This document shows, one piece after another, positions 14,444 to 23,444 of a DNA stretch of 64,000 nt. The stretch is taken from assembly GCF_913778665.1 (NCBI RefSeq), contig NZ_CAJYVQ010000009.1:124001-188000 (forward strand), read 5' to 3'. Positions within the stretch are counted from its first letter, which is position 1, and the number at the start of each line of letters is the position of its first letter. A model generated the notes under the pieces. That model worked only from the letters and a program-made list of their open reading frames with translations. It had not been told where the DNA came from and did not search any database. Origin of the DNA: an uncultured Stenotrophomonas sp. (GTDB lineage Bacteria; Pseudomonadota; Gammaproteobacteria; Xanthomonadales; Xanthomonadaceae). Position numbers and translations under genes: made by a program.

Positions 14444-15175
14444 ATGCAGAATCGTTTGTCTAACACTAAAGAAGATTTTAAAGTATCAAAGCTTGCAACT
14501 TGGATTGGAACGGTTGTAACTCTTATCTATCTTCTTTTTTTAGGTAGATACATTTATCAGAACTGGTCGGTAGTCTCGGATTTGGCTCCGAATGAAATAG
14601 GGGACTTCCTAGCCGGCGCCTTTGGCCCAATTGCGCTACTTTGGCTGGTCTGCGGTTACTTTCAGCAAGGAGCTGAGCTTCAACAGAACACTAGGGCTCT
14701 GCAAATGCAATCGGATTCTCTGGACCAGCAGGTTGAAGAGCTTAGGGCGTCAGTTGCGCATCAAGCCGACATGGTTGATGCAGCTAGGAAACAGTTGAGC
14801 TTTGATATGGAGCAGAGTCGCGAATCTACAGCGCGAAGCGAAGCTATGTCTTTGCCTCAACTCTCAGTTGTTGATTTCAACCCTTACAGATATGAAACAG
14901 GGGTGCTGTTTCGGTGTTGGATAAAGAACACAGGGGCAGCTATTGATGTTACTGAGGTAACTTGTACGGCAGTCCTTTCGAAGTCTTACAGTGGCAGGCT
15001 AAAAACTGGCGATCGCTTTGAAGTAGAGGTCAAGCGTAGCGACGGAGTGGTGCCTCAGTTGATGAAAGACGTTGGTCTTTTCGTGAATTTCCGCGACAAC
15101 CTGGGCCGAGTGGGAGTAAGTGAATTTAAGTTCGAGAACGTTCCTGAGCTGCTCGCGTTTCGTGTCGTAGCCTAG
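14444..15175 (+). CDS. Two-TM, coiled-coil membrane cargo protein between Q and lysis genes
   Basis: 243 aa from the ATG at 14444, chosen over the in-frame ATG at 14393 because AGAGGAGG lies ten bases upstream. Two transmembrane helices (ATWIGTVVTLIYLLFLGRYI and FLAGAFGPIALLWLVCGYF), a coiled coil (about 70-130), then a beta-rich C-terminal domain. It is much more AT-rich than the genes around it and has its own flanking hairpin and terminator, as expected of a phage moron. Function unknown; surface or membrane exclusion is possible. Confidence 0.75.
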   Translation: MQNRLSNTKEDFKVSKLATWIGTVVTLIYLLFLGRYIYQNWSVVSDLAPNEIGDFLAGAFGPIALLWLVCGYFQQGAELQQNTRALQMQSDSLDQQVEELRASVAHQADMVDAARKQLSFDMEQSRESTARSEAMSLPQLSVVDFNPYRYETGVLFRCWIKNTGAAIDVTEVTCTAVLSKSYSGRLKTGDRFEVEVKRSDGVVPQLMKDVGLFVNFRDNLGRVGVSEFKFENVPELLAFRVVA

Positions 15176-15205
15176 CAGGCGCGAACTAGCCAGAGCTCTT
15201 CCGTG

Positions 15206-15236
15206 GGCTCCTGACGTCGTCAGGGGCCTTTTTTTT
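15206..15236 (+). terminator. Intrinsic terminator after the membrane cargo gene
   Basis: GGCTCCTGAC/GTCAGGGGCC stem (one G-T pair) with 3-nt loop, followed by T8. Confidence 0.9.
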
Positions 15237-15301
15237 GTCCGCCTTGGGACTAACCCTCCCGCCTAACCGGCAGCAAGAGCGGGCACTCAAATGGTTCATC
15301 A

Positions 15302-15790
15302 ATGGCGAAGATCAACACGAAAGAGGCTGGTGGCGTGAACGTCGTGGCCTTCCTCGATATGCTGGCCTGGTCCGAAGGTACGGACAACGGTAAGCAGCCC
15401 ACCAGGGACCGCGGTTATGACGTGATCGTTGGCGGCCAACTGTTCAAGAGCTATGCCGACCATCCGCGCGTGCTGGTGGATCTGCCCAGGTTGAAGGTCC
15501 AGTCCACGGCAGCCGGTCGTTACCAGCTGCTGCGCCGCTACTACGACGTCTACAAGAAGACGCTCGGCCTGAAGGACTTCTCGCCTTTGAGCCAGGACCT
15601 GATTGCGCTGCAGCAGATCCGGGAGCGCCGCGCGCTGCCGCTGATCCAAGCGGGGAAGATCGAGGAAGCCATCAAGGGCGTCCGCAAGACTTGGGCGAGC
15701 CTGCCCGGCGCGGGCTACGGCCAGCACGAACACAAGCTGGCCGACCTGCTGGCGGTGTACCGCAAGGCAGGCGGGACGGTGGCGCCATGA
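15302..15790 (+). CDS. Lambda R-type endolysin (lytic transglycosylase, GH104)
   Basis: 162 aa, full length for the family. It follows lambda gpR closely: FLDMLAWSEGTDNGKQPTRD, GYDVIVGGQLF, DHPRVLV, AAGRYQLL, LGLKDFSPLSQDLIALQQI and the end WASLPGAGYGQHEHK. The catalytic Glu is in the WSEGT motif. It cleaves the glycan strands of the murein sacculus. It has no signal peptide, so it needs a holin. It opens the late transcription unit. Confidence 0.95.
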   Translation: MAKINTKEAGGVNVVAFLDMLAWSEGTDNGKQPTRDRGYDVIVGGQLFKSYADHPRVLVDLPRLKVQSTAAGRYQLLRRYYDVYKKTLGLKDFSPLSQDLIALQQIRERRALPLIQAGKIEEAIKGVRKTWASLPGAGYGQHEHKLADLLAVYRKAGGTVAP

Positions 15791-16101
15791 TTGGGGTCGA
15801 CGTGGATTGGCAGGCAATCGGCACCGCCGTCGGCGGCCTGATGGTTGGGGCTGGCGGTGTGGCGCTGTGGTGGCGCAAGCAGTTTGTAGAGACAGCCAGA
15901 GAAGGGGCCGAGGTCAACGTGATCCAGCTGATGCGCGAGGAAGTGACCCGGCTGGGCGAACGGGTTGGCCGCATGGAGGCTAGGGAACTGCGCCTGATCC
16001 GCCACATCTACCGGCTGGAAGGGTTGATGCGAGCGGCCGGCTTGGAGCCGCCGCCGTTTGACCCGGACAGCGACACCATCAGGGCAGGAGGGTCCGAATG
16101 A
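15787..16101 (+). CDS. Single-TM lysis-cassette protein, holin candidate
   Basis: 104 aa, ATGA-coupled to the endolysin gene. One transmembrane helix near the N-terminus (AIGTAVGGLMVGAGGVALWW), then a charged coiled-coil (MREEVTRLGERVGRMEARE). Position between endolysin and spanins makes a holin likely, but the single-TM layout with a long soluble tail is not specific. Confidence 0.6.
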   Translation: MIGVDVDWQAIGTAVGGLMVGAGGVALWWRKQFVETAREGAEVNVIQLMREEVTRLGERVGRMEARELRLIRHIYRLEGLMRAAGLEPPPFDPDSDTIRAGGSE

Positions 16102-16574
16102 ACCGGATCACCATCGCGGTTGCTGCTTTCGTCCTGTGGTCAGGCGCAATGTTCGGTGCTGGGTGGGCCTGGCGTGGCGACCGGGCCGATGCCAGCGACG
16201 CCACCCTGCGCGCCGCCGGCGCATCGGCAGTCGCCGACCAAGTGAACCAGACCCGTGCCACCGAGCAGAACAAGGCTCTGCAGCTGGCCGACATTGGAGC
16301 TAAGCATGAAGAAGACCGCACTGCGGCCGCGACCGTCCCTGCTGCTGTGGTGGCTGACCTGCGCGCTGGGCGTCTCCAGCTGCGCGACGACATCGCCACC
16401 TGCAGCACCAGCCTCCTGTCCCAAGCCGTCGCCGGCGCCGTCGAACGTGATGCGCACGCCGAACTACGAGCAGAGGTTGCGGGAGCTGCTGTTCAAATCG
16501 GCCGCGACGCCGACGACCACGTCCGCGCCAGCCAAGCAGTGATCGCGGCTGACCGGCAACCGGTGACGCAATGA
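16098..16574 (+). CDS. Rz-like inner-membrane spanin
   Basis: 158 aa, ATGA overlap with the previous gene. An N-terminal signal-anchor helix (ITIAVAAFVLWSGAMFGAGW) is followed by an extended helical periplasmic domain. A complete lipoprotein frame is nested inside it (16306-16542), the signature of an Rz/Rz1 pair. It disrupts the outer membrane in the last step of lysis. Confidence 0.85.
   Translation: MNRITIAVAAFVLWSGAMFGAGWAWRGDRADASDATLRAAGASAVADQVNQTRATEQNKALQLADIGAKHEEDRTAAATVPAAVVADLRAGRLQLRDDIATCSTSLLSQAVAGAVERDAHAELRAEVAGAAVQIGRDADDHVRASQAVIAADRQPVTQ
16306..16542 (+). CDS. Rz1-like outer-membrane lipoprotein spanin, nested in Rz
   Basis: 78 aa in the +1 frame wholly within Rz. Starts MKKTALRPRPSLLLWWLTCA with lipobox VSSC near residue 26; the mature part is Pro-rich (PPAAPASCPKPSPAP), as in lambda Rz1. 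Confidence 0.85.
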   Translation: MKKTALRPRPSLLLWWLTCALGVSSCATTSPPAAPASCPKPSPAPSNVMRTPNYEQRLRELLFKSAATPTTTSAPAKQ

Positions 16575-16915
16575 ACCGCCGCGTGCTGGCGCTGGGTCGG
16601 CTGAAGACCGGCGAGATGAACAAGACCGAGGCCGCGTATGCCGAGCGGCTGCGCGCGCTGCAGGCGGCAGGCGAGGTGCAGTGGCACCGGTTCGAGGGCA
16701 TGAAGCTGCGCCTGGCCGATAACACGTTCTACACCCCGGACTTTGCGGTCATGGCAGCCGACGGCGTCATGGAGTGCCACGAGGTGAAAGGGCACTGGCA
16801 GGACGATGCCAGGGCCAAGATCAAGATAGCCGCGGCCATGTATCCGTTCCGCTTCATTGCAGTGAAGATGAAGCCGAAGAGGGATGGCGGTGGCTGGCAT
16901 GTGGAGGACTTCTGA
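16571..16915 (+). CDS. DUF1064-type phage nuclease-like protein
   Basis: 114 aa. It contains NKTEAAYAERL, LADNTFYTPDFAVM and MECHEVKGHWQDDAR, then IAAAMYPFRFIAVKMK. This E...PDF...E-x-K arrangement matches DUF1064, a small PD-(D/E)XK-like nuclease family of phages. Overlaps Rz by ATGA. Probably a DNA-processing or packaging accessory. Confidence 0.75.
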   Translation: MNRRVLALGRLKTGEMNKTEAAYAERLRALQAAGEVQWHRFEGMKLRLADNTFYTPDFAVMAADGVMECHEVKGHWQDDARAKIKIAAAMYPFRFIAVKMKPKRDGGGWHVEDF

Positions 16916-17097
16916 TGCACGCGACAGTGACTGCGTCGGTCCGCCTGCGCTGGTGGCTGCGGTGGTATCTGGCTGCCATGGTTTGGTTTGCCCGGGCCAC
17001 GGGCATGGAACCGAATTGGGAGCGGGTCGAGCGGTGGATACGCCGCAGCCTGGTACTGCGAACGACGAGGGTTGGTGATGGACGCTGCAAGGATTGA
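16915..17097 (+). CDS. Small phage protein with hydrophobic segment
   Basis: 60 aa, TGATG-coupled to the DUF1064 gene. RWWLRWYLAAMVWFARATGM may be a short membrane helix. The tail is Arg-rich. Function unknown. Confidence 0.5.
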   Translation: MHATVTASVRLRWWLRWYLAAMVWFARATGMEPNWERVERWIRRSLVLRTTRVGDGRCKD

Positions 17098-17341
17098 GGA
17101 GGTGGCGCGCGCTGCTGCTGTCGCTGCGATGGCGGGGCTGATCGAGGGCAGCGCCGACAGTCGGATCGACCGACTGGTCGGAATCATCGAGCAGCAGGGT
17201 AAGCAGATCGCTGAGCTGGCCACGCACGTGGGGCTGCTGGTGCAGGCGGTGGCGCAGCTGTTGGGCGAGGAGGCCGGCGCACCAGTGCAGGACGAAGGTG
17301 CCGAGACCGCGCGCCTCGATCTGGACGGGAAGCCGTACTGA
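17078..17341 (+). CDS. Small helical phage protein
   Basis: 87 aa from the ATG at 17078. Ala-rich helix followed by a coiled-coil-like IDRLVGIIEQQGKQIAELAT. Coupled by overlap to the HNH gene that follows. Unknown function. Confidence 0.55.
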   Translation: MDAARIEEVARAAAVAAMAGLIEGSADSRIDRLVGIIEQQGKQIAELATHVGLLVQAVAQLLGEEAGAPVQDEGAETARLDLDGKPY

Positions 17342-17664
17342 TGATTGCACGAGGGCTGGCAGGCAACCGGCAAGCCAAGCGCGCATTGCCGACGAACAGC
17401 CGTGCCTGGCGCGCGCTGCGCGAAACCATATTGGTCCGGGACCTGTACCGATGCCAGGAGCAGGGTTGCGGGGTGCTCTGCAGTGGGCGGGGCCAAGCCC
17501 ATGTCGACCATGTGGACGGTGACCCCAACAACAACGCCCCAGAGAACCTGCGGACGATGTGCATCAGCTGCCATAGCAGGAAGACGGCCCGCGAGGATGG
17601 CGGTTTCGGCAACGCTCAGCACGCGGTGGTGGGGTGCGACGCCGACGGCTGGCCGAGCAGGTAG
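17341..17664 (+). CDS. HNH endonuclease of the packaging module
   Basis: 107 aa. Core: ILVRDLYRCQEQGCG, then AHVDHVDGDPNNNAPENL and RTMCISCHSRKT, giving two CxxC-type zinc pairs and the H-N-H residues. In HK97-type phages an HNH protein encoded next to terminase is needed for cos cleavage and packaging. Confidence 0.92.
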   Translation: MIARGLAGNRQAKRALPTNSRAWRALRETILVRDLYRCQEQGCGVLCSGRGQAHVDHVDGDPNNNAPENLRTMCISCHSRKTAREDGGFGNAQHAVVGCDADGWPSR

Positions 17665-17815
17665 GCCAGCCGTCGGGTGTGGAATTATCCACAGAAAGCT
17701 GAACGAGAAGGGGAGGGGGACTCAAAAGTTTGGGTCCAGCGCCCGGCGATACGTGCGCCCCCCTTTCTTCGCGCATCCACAGTTGGAAAGACGACCCCCT
17801 CAAGGTGGGGAAAAG
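17665..17815. other. Non-coding gap upstream of terS, candidate cos region with a DnaA box
   Basis: 150 bp with no gene in an otherwise gapless module. It holds a perfect DnaA-type box TTATCCACA (17685-17693) inside a 16-bp dyad TGTGGA-ATTA-TCCACA (17679-17694), and a second partial copy near 17776. HNH-terminase phages usually carry cos beside terS. The exact cut site cannot be read. Confidence 0.45.
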
Positions 17816-18193
17816 ATGGCAAATCCCCGTACGCCAGCGGCGAAGGCGGCGGTTTCTGGCGCTGCGGCAAAGAATCCGCAACGGCATCGAAATCGGAAGA
17901 CTCCCAAGGGGCCGAAAGCGATCGGCGCTCCGTACAAGGGCATGACCAAGGAGCAGGTGGCCGTTTGGAAAGAGCAGGTGGAGAACATGCCCTGGCTGCA
18001 CGCCGGGCACCGCCTCCTGCTTCGCCAGGTTTGCATCTTGGCCGCGCGAATGGCGACCGACCCCGAGATGGGTGTTTCCGCGATGCAGGCGCTGGGCTCA
18101 CTGCTATCCAAGCTCGGCGCCACCCCGGTGGATGAGACGAAAGTGAATCATGGCTCAGGCGAAGACGAAGACCCGGACGACAAGCATTTCTAA
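17816..18193 (+). CDS. Terminase small subunit
   Basis: 125 aa. Basic N-terminus, then MTKEQVAVWKEQVENMPWL, HRLLLRQVCILAARM and AMQALGSLLSKLGATPVDE, typical of HK97/P27-type small terminases. The frame overlaps TerL by 44 bp. It should recognise the packaging site and stimulate TerL. Confidence 0.8.
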   Translation: MANPRTPAAKAAVSGAAAKNPQRHRNRKTPKGPKAIGAPYKGMTKEQVAVWKEQVENMPWLHAGHRLLLRQVCILAARMATDPEMGVSAMQALGSLLSKLGATPVDETKVNHGSGEDEDPDDKHF

Positions 18194-20030
18194 CTGCCGG
18201 ACCAGCGAGTACCCGCTGGCCGTAGTTGAAGGCAGAATTGTGGCGGGGCCCCATGTGCGCAATGCCTGCCGGCGGCACCTGAAAGATTTGGAGGACGCTC
18301 ACGAGCGGGGCCTGTACTTCGACCGGGAAGCCGCCGACAAGAAGATCGCCTTCTTTGAGGAGGTACTGCGGCTTAGCGAAGGCCAGTTCGAGGGCAAGCC
18401 GTTCAAGCTGCATCCCAGCCAAGCCTTCAAGATTGGCAGTCTGTTCGGCTGGAAGCTGGCGGACGGCACGCGGCGCTTTCGTCGCGCATACATCGAGGAG
18501 GGCAAGGGCAATGGCAAGTCGCCCATGGCGGGCGGAATCGCGCTGATCGGACTCTGCGCCGATCAGGAGGCCGGCGCCCAGGTTTACGCGGTGGCCTCGC
18601 ACAAGGACCAGGCTGGCATTTTGTTCCGCGACGCGGTCAAGATGGTGAAGGCGTCGCCGGCGCTGAAGAAGCGACTTGAGTTCTCTGGTGGCGAGGGCAA
18701 GGAATACAACATCGCCCACCACAAGTCGCAGAGCTACTTCCGGCCGGCCTCCCGTGACGTTGGCAAGACTGGCTCGGGTTACCGACCGCACTTCGTCCTG
18801 GCCGACGAGGTGCATGAGATGGCGGACGGCAAGATCATCGAAATGATGGAGAACGGCTTCAAGTTCCGCCGTTCACCGTTGCTGTTCATGATCACCAATT
18901 CGGGCAGCGACCGGAACAGCGTTGCTTGGGCGGAGCATGAGCATGCGGTCAAGGTTGCAGCTGGTCACCACGAGGCCGTGAACGATCCGACCTTCGTCGG
19001 CGATGTCATTGACGACCGCACGTTCTCGTTCGTATGCGCCCTCGATGAGGGCGATGACCCGCTGGAGGATCCTCGATGCTGGGTGAAGGCCAACCCGATG
19101 CTGGGCATCACGATCACGGAAGAGTATCTGCGGGCCCGTGTCGATCTGGCCAAGCAGATTCCGAGCAAGCTCAACGAGATCCTGCGACTCAACTTCTGCA
19201 TGTGGACCGATGCCGATCAGGCGTGGATGAGCCGCGAAGTCGTCGAACCTGCGATGCAGTCGTTCGACAAGGCGCAGCATCATGGCAAGCGCGTCCATCT
19301 CGGATTGGACCTGTCGCAGAACCGCGACATTACGGCACTAGGTGCGGTGGTGGAGACCGGATCGAAGGAGGTCCTGGTAGAGGTCGAGGGCAAGAAAACG
19401 CTGGTCAACAAACCCACGTTCGATGCGTGGGTGGAGGCTTGGACACCGGGAGATACGGTCAAGGCGCGCGAACTGCGCGATAAGCTGCCCTACAGCACTT
19501 GGATCACAAAGGGCCACCTGCACGCGCCAGCGGGCCAGACGATCAGCTACCGACATGTGGCGCAGACGGTCGCGGAGTACGACCGGGACTTCGAAGTTGT
19601 CCAAGTGGCTTACGACCGGTACGCGTTCCGACAGTTCGAAGGGGAAGTTAAAGAGCTGGGGCTCTCGGTGTCGTTCGTGGAGCATCCGCAGGGCGGCCTG
19701 AAGAAGGGTAAGCCAACGGAGGCGGCAGTGAAGGCAGCCGCCGCAGCCTGTAAGCCGCCGCCGGAAGGGCTCTGGATGCCTGGATCGCTCAGGTTGTTCG
19801 AAGAGGCCCTCCTTGAAGGCCGCGTCCGCTTGCTCGGAAACCCCGTGTTGGTGTCCGCAATCATGTCGGCCGTCATTGAGAGCGACAAATGGGAGAACCG
19901 CTGGCTGTCCAAGGCGCGTTCGGTCAACAAGATCGACGCCGCTGTGGCGGTGGTGATGGCCTTCGGCTCCGCACATTCATCTGTCGCGCCCGCCTCTGTC
20001 TATGAGCAGCGGGGCATCCGATTCTTATAG
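18150..20030 (+). CDS. Terminase large subunit (HK97-type)
   Basis: 626 aa. ATPase domain with Walker A GKGNGKS (118-124) and Walker B FVLADE (D219, E220). Nuclease domain begins with LGLDLSQNRDITA (D387). FRPASRDVGKTGSGYRPHF matches the family. It is the motor and endonuclease of DNA packaging. The start at 18150 has only a weak ribosome site, consistent with coupling to TerS. Confidence 0.95.
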   Translation: MAQAKTKTRTTSISNCRTSEYPLAVVEGRIVAGPHVRNACRRHLKDLEDAHERGLYFDREAADKKIAFFEEVLRLSEGQFEGKPFKLHPSQAFKIGSLFGWKLADGTRRFRRAYIEEGKGNGKSPMAGGIALIGLCADQEAGAQVYAVASHKDQAGILFRDAVKMVKASPALKKRLEFSGGEGKEYNIAHHKSQSYFRPASRDVGKTGSGYRPHFVLADEVHEMADGKIIEMMENGFKFRRSPLLFMITNSGSDRNSVAWAEHEHAVKVAAGHHEAVNDPTFVGDVIDDRTFSFVCALDEGDDPLEDPRCWVKANPMLGITITEEYLRARVDLAKQIPSKLNEILRLNFCMWTDADQAWMSREVVEPAMQSFDKAQHHGKRVHLGLDLSQNRDITALGAVVETGSKEVLVEVEGKKTLVNKPTFDAWVEAWTPGDTVKARELRDKLPYSTWITKGHLHAPAGQTISYRHVAQTVAEYDRDFEVVQVAYDRYAFRQFEGEVKELGLSVSFVEHPQGGLKKGKPTEAAVKAAAAACKPPPEGLWMPGSLRLFEEALLEGRVRLLGNPVLVSAIMSAVIESDKWENRWLSKARSVNKIDAAVAVVMAFGSAHSSVAPASVYEQRGIRFL

Positions 20031-20038
20031 GAAACGCA

Positions 20039-21301
20039 ATGTCCAGGTTCAACGAAGAAGACCTTAAGTCGCTGGACCGTCTCTGGAACCCGCCGCCGCC
20101 GGCGCCTCATGGCGCACGCGCTGAGGCCGGCCAGTTCACGGGGATGACTGATCCGGCGCTGCTGGAGTTCATCCGATCACAGGGCGGCCACGGCGGTGGT
20201 GGCTACCAGCTGCGCAATATGGCCGTACTCCGCTGCCTGTCCCTGATTTGCGGAACCATCGGCATGCTGCCCCTGAACTTGGTCGAGTCGGGCAGGAAGA
20301 AGCGGATAGCCGACGAGCATCCCGCGCACCGTCTGCTGAAGATCAAGCCGAATCCGTGGCAGACGCCATTGGAGTTCAAGCGGCAGATGGAGCTGGCCAG
20401 GCAGCGGCACGGGGATGCCTACGCGCGGATCGTGTGGTCAGCAGGCCGGCCAATCCACCTTATCCCGCTTGACTCCCCAGCGGTGCGGGCAGAGCTGGGC
20501 GACGACTGGCGCATGCTCTACCGGTTCAACAGCAAGAAGCGTGGCGAGGTCATCCTCAAGCAGGAAGAAGTGCTGCACATCCGTGACCTATCCGTGGACG
20601 GCGTGACCAGCCTGTCCAGAATGAAACTGGCAGATCGGGCTATCCGATTGGCGCTGGATGCGGAACAGGCAGCGAGTCGGATCTTTGAGACCGGCAACAT
20701 GGCCGGTGGTGCCATCGAGGTGCCCAATGCGCTCAGCGACGTGGCCTACGAGCGCATGCGCACGTCCCTCGACACCGAATATGCCGGCGCCGCCGCGGCG
20801 CAGCGCTGGATGCTGCTGGAGGAGAACGCCAAGGCCAACAAGTTCGGCAGCACCGCCCAAGAGGCCCAGCATGTCGAGAACCGCAGCGCACAGGTGGAGG
20901 AGGTGGCCAGGCTCTACGGCGTGCCCCGACCGCTCCTGTTCCTGAGCGACACCAGCTGGGGCACCGGCATCGAGCAGCTGGGCATCTTCTTCCTGCAGTA
21001 CACGATGCTGGAGCATTTCACCAACTGGGAGCAGGCGGTCGCGCGATCGCTGATCGACGAGCGGGACCTGGAGCGCTACCAGCCCAAGTTCAACGTGCGG
21101 GCGCTGATGCGCGGCACGCTCAAGGATCAGGCGGACTTCTTCAAGGCCGCGCTCGGTTCCGGCGGTACGGCGCCGTTCCACACGCAGAACGAGGTCCGCG
21201 ACCTGCTGGATTATCCGGAATCGGACCAGCCCGGGGCCAATGACCTGATCAACCCCATGACACAGAAGGGAAAGAGCAATGAGCCTCCGGCAGCTGCCTG
21301 A
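20039..21301 (+). CDS. Portal protein (HK97 family)
   Basis: 420 aa. Conserved blocks: VLRCLSLICGTIGMLPLNLV, HRLLKIKPNPWQTPLEF, GDAYARI, RDLSVDGVTSLSRM and YGVPRPLLFLSDTSWGTGIEQL. Forms the dodecameric gate at the capsid vertex. It overlaps the protease gene by 23 bp. Confidence 0.95.
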   Translation: MSRFNEEDLKSLDRLWNPPPPAPHGARAEAGQFTGMTDPALLEFIRSQGGHGGGGYQLRNMAVLRCLSLICGTIGMLPLNLVESGRKKRIADEHPAHRLLKIKPNPWQTPLEFKRQMELARQRHGDAYARIVWSAGRPIHLIPLDSPAVRAELGDDWRMLYRFNSKKRGEVILKQEEVLHIRDLSVDGVTSLSRMKLADRAIRLALDAEQAASRIFETGNMAGGAIEVPNALSDVAYERMRTSLDTEYAGAAAAQRWMLLEENAKANKFGSTAQEAQHVENRSAQVEEVARLYGVPRPLLFLSDTSWGTGIEQLGIFFLQYTMLEHFTNWEQAVARSLIDERDLERYQPKFNVRALMRGTLKDQADFFKAALGSGGTAPFHTQNEVRDLLDYPESDQPGANDLINPMTQKGKSNEPPAAA

Positions 21302-22121
21302 AATCCGTGCCGAGCGACGGCTCGGCGCCGCCCAGTTCGACATGCGTCCTGACGCGCTCGAACGCTGGGAGCCCGAAGTTCGCGCCGCCGGCAACGACGC
21401 GAACAGCATCTCGATCTATGACTCGATCGGCGAGAACTGGGAGGGAACCGGCGTCACCGCCAAGCGCATCAGCGCCGCCCTTCGCGCGATCGGCGAGAAA
21501 GACGTGGTGGTGCACATCAACTCGCCCGGTGGCGACTTCTTCGAAGGTGTCGCTATCTACAACCTGCTGCGCGAGCACCAGGGCAGAGTGACCGTCCAGG
21601 TCATGGGCCTGGCCGCGTCGGCGGCGTCGGTGATCGCGATGGCCGGTGACGAGATCCTGATGGGCGACGGATCGTTCCTGATGATCCACAACGCTTGGGC
21701 GGTGGCCATCGGCAATCGGCACGATATGGCCGACGCGGCAAGGCTGCTGGAGCCCTTCGACACAGCCATGGCCAAGGTCTACGCGGCCCGCTCGGGAGTC
21801 ACCGAGGCCGAAGCTGCGCGGATGATGGACGAAGAGACCTGGATTGGCGCCGCCCAAGCGGTGGAGGACGGGTTTGCCGATGGGCTGCTGGACGGCGCTG
21901 CCGCCACCAAGGATGCCAAGCAGGCATCGGGTGGGCGCAAGGCTCTGGCCCTGGTCGAAGCGGCGATGGCCAAGGCAGGCCACTCCCGATCCATGCGACG
22001 CGACACTCTGAAATCGCTGTTCAACGGCAAGCCGAGCGCTGCCGGGTCCGCTACGCCGAGCGCTGGCGGCAACGAAACCTCGGCCCTGCTGCAGGGCCTT
22101 CTCGACAACATCAAAGCCTAA
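21279..22121 (+). CDS. ClpP-like prohead maturation protease
   Basis: 280 aa. VVVHINSPGGDFFEGVAIYN, the nucleophile in GLAASAAS (S114), and MIHNAW (H137) give the ClpP-type catalytic centre. The C-terminal 60 residues are a probable scaffold-like tail. It processes the capsid protein during head maturation. Confidence 0.93.
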   Translation: MSLRQLPEIRAERRLGAAQFDMRPDALERWEPEVRAAGNDANSISIYDSIGENWEGTGVTAKRISAALRAIGEKDVVVHINSPGGDFFEGVAIYNLLREHQGRVTVQVMGLAASAASVIAMAGDEILMGDGSFLMIHNAWAVAIGNRHDMADAARLLEPFDTAMAKVYAARSGVTEAEAARMMDEETWIGAAQAVEDGFADGLLDGAAATKDAKQASGGRKALALVEAAMAKAGHSRSMRRDTLKSLFNGKPSAAGSATPSAGGNETSALLQGLLDNIKA

Positions 22122-22132
22122 GAGGCCAACAC

Positions 22133-23383
22133 ATGACCAAGATGACCCACGGCCGCGTCCCGCGCGGCCTCGTTTCCGTGCACGCCGATGGTGGCAGCCA
22201 GCCCGACGTGAAGGCGCTGGTGGAGTCTCTGAACAAGGCATTCTCCGAGTTCAAGGCCGAGCACACCAAGCAGCTCGAAGAGATCAAGAAGGGCAGCGCC
22301 GATGCACTGCAGGCCCTGAAGGTCGACAACATCAACGCCGACATCACCCGGTTGCAGGCCGCGGTCGACCAGGCCAACACCCAGATGGCCGCGTTCCAGA
22401 TGGGCGGCGGCAGCACCGGCAGCGGCGTTGCCGACGCCGAATACACCGATTCGTTCCGTGCACACTTCCGCAAGGGTGAAGTGCAGGCGGCCCTCAACAA
22501 GGGCGCGGCCGATGAGGGCGGCTACCTGGCACCGGTCGAATGGGACCGCTCCATCACCGACCGCCTGGTCATCGTCTCGGACATGCGCCAGTTGGCCAAC
22601 GTGCAGCCGTGCTCCGGGGCGGGCCTGACCAAGCTCTACAACACCGGCGGCACTTCGTCGGGCTGGGTGGGCGAAGAAGATCCCCGCCCGGAGACCGCAA
22701 CGGCGAAGCTGCGTCCGCTCAGCTTCGGCTGGGGCGAGATCTACGCCAATCCGGCGGCGACCCAGCAGCTGCTGGACGATGCTGAGATTGACCTGGAGGC
22801 ATGGCTGGCCGGCGAGGTCGAGCTGGAGTTCGCCAAGCAGGAGGGCGATGCGTTCTTCTCTGGCAACGGCGTCAACAAGCCGTTCGGCATCCTGACCTAC
22901 GTGGAGGGCGGTGCCAACGCGGCGAAGCACCCGTTCGGCGCCATCAAGGCGGTCAACAGCGGCGTGCCTGCCGGCATCAACGGCGACAGCATCATCGACC
23001 TGGTGTACGACCTGCCCTCGGCCTTCACCGCCGGCGCGAAGTTCGCGATGAACCGCAAGACCCAGGGCGTCGTGCGCAAGCTCAAGGACGGGCAGGGCAA
23101 CTACCTGTGGCAGCCGTCGCTGGTGGCCGGCCAGCCGTCCACCCTGGCTGGGTTCCCGGTGCAGGACGTAGCGGCGACGCCGGATGTGGCTGCCAATGCG
23201 ATCGCCATGCTGTTCGGTGACTTCAAGCAGACCTACACCGTGTACGACCGCAAGGGCGTGCGCGTGTTGCGCGACCCGTACACGAACAAGCCCTACGTGA
23301 TGTTCTACACCACCAAGCGCGTGGGCGGCGGCGTACACAACCCGGAGCCGATGCGCGCCCTCAAGATCGCGGCTTCGGCCTGA
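22133..23383 (+). CDS. Major capsid protein (HK97 gp5-like)
   Basis: 416 aa. The first 90-100 residues form a coiled-coil delta domain (LVESLNKAFSEFKAEHTKQL) expected to be cleaved. The HK97 fold has DEGGYLAPVEWDRSI, WGEIYANPAATQQLLDDAEID and GDFKQTYTVYDRKGVRVLRD. Follows its protease directly. Confidence 0.95.
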   Translation: MTKMTHGRVPRGLVSVHADGGSQPDVKALVESLNKAFSEFKAEHTKQLEEIKKGSADALQALKVDNINADITRLQAAVDQANTQMAAFQMGGGSTGSGVADAEYTDSFRAHFRKGEVQAALNKGAADEGGYLAPVEWDRSITDRLVIVSDMRQLANVQPCSGAGLTKLYNTGGTSSGWVGEEDPRPETATAKLRPLSFGWGEIYANPAATQQLLDDAEIDLEAWLAGEVELEFAKQEGDAFFSGNGVNKPFGILTYVEGGANAAKHPFGAIKAVNSGVPAGINGDSIIDLVYDLPSAFTAGAKFAMNRKTQGVVRKLKDGQGNYLWQPSLVAGQPSTLAGFPVQDVAATPDVAANAIAMLFGDFKQTYTVYDRKGVRVLRDPYTNKPYVMFYTTKRVGGGVHNPEPMRALKIAASA

Positions 23384-23444
23384 TCACCCACCCGTCGGGC
23401 GGCCCCGCGCCGCCCGGTATCCACCCTGTGATCGAGGAGCCGTA

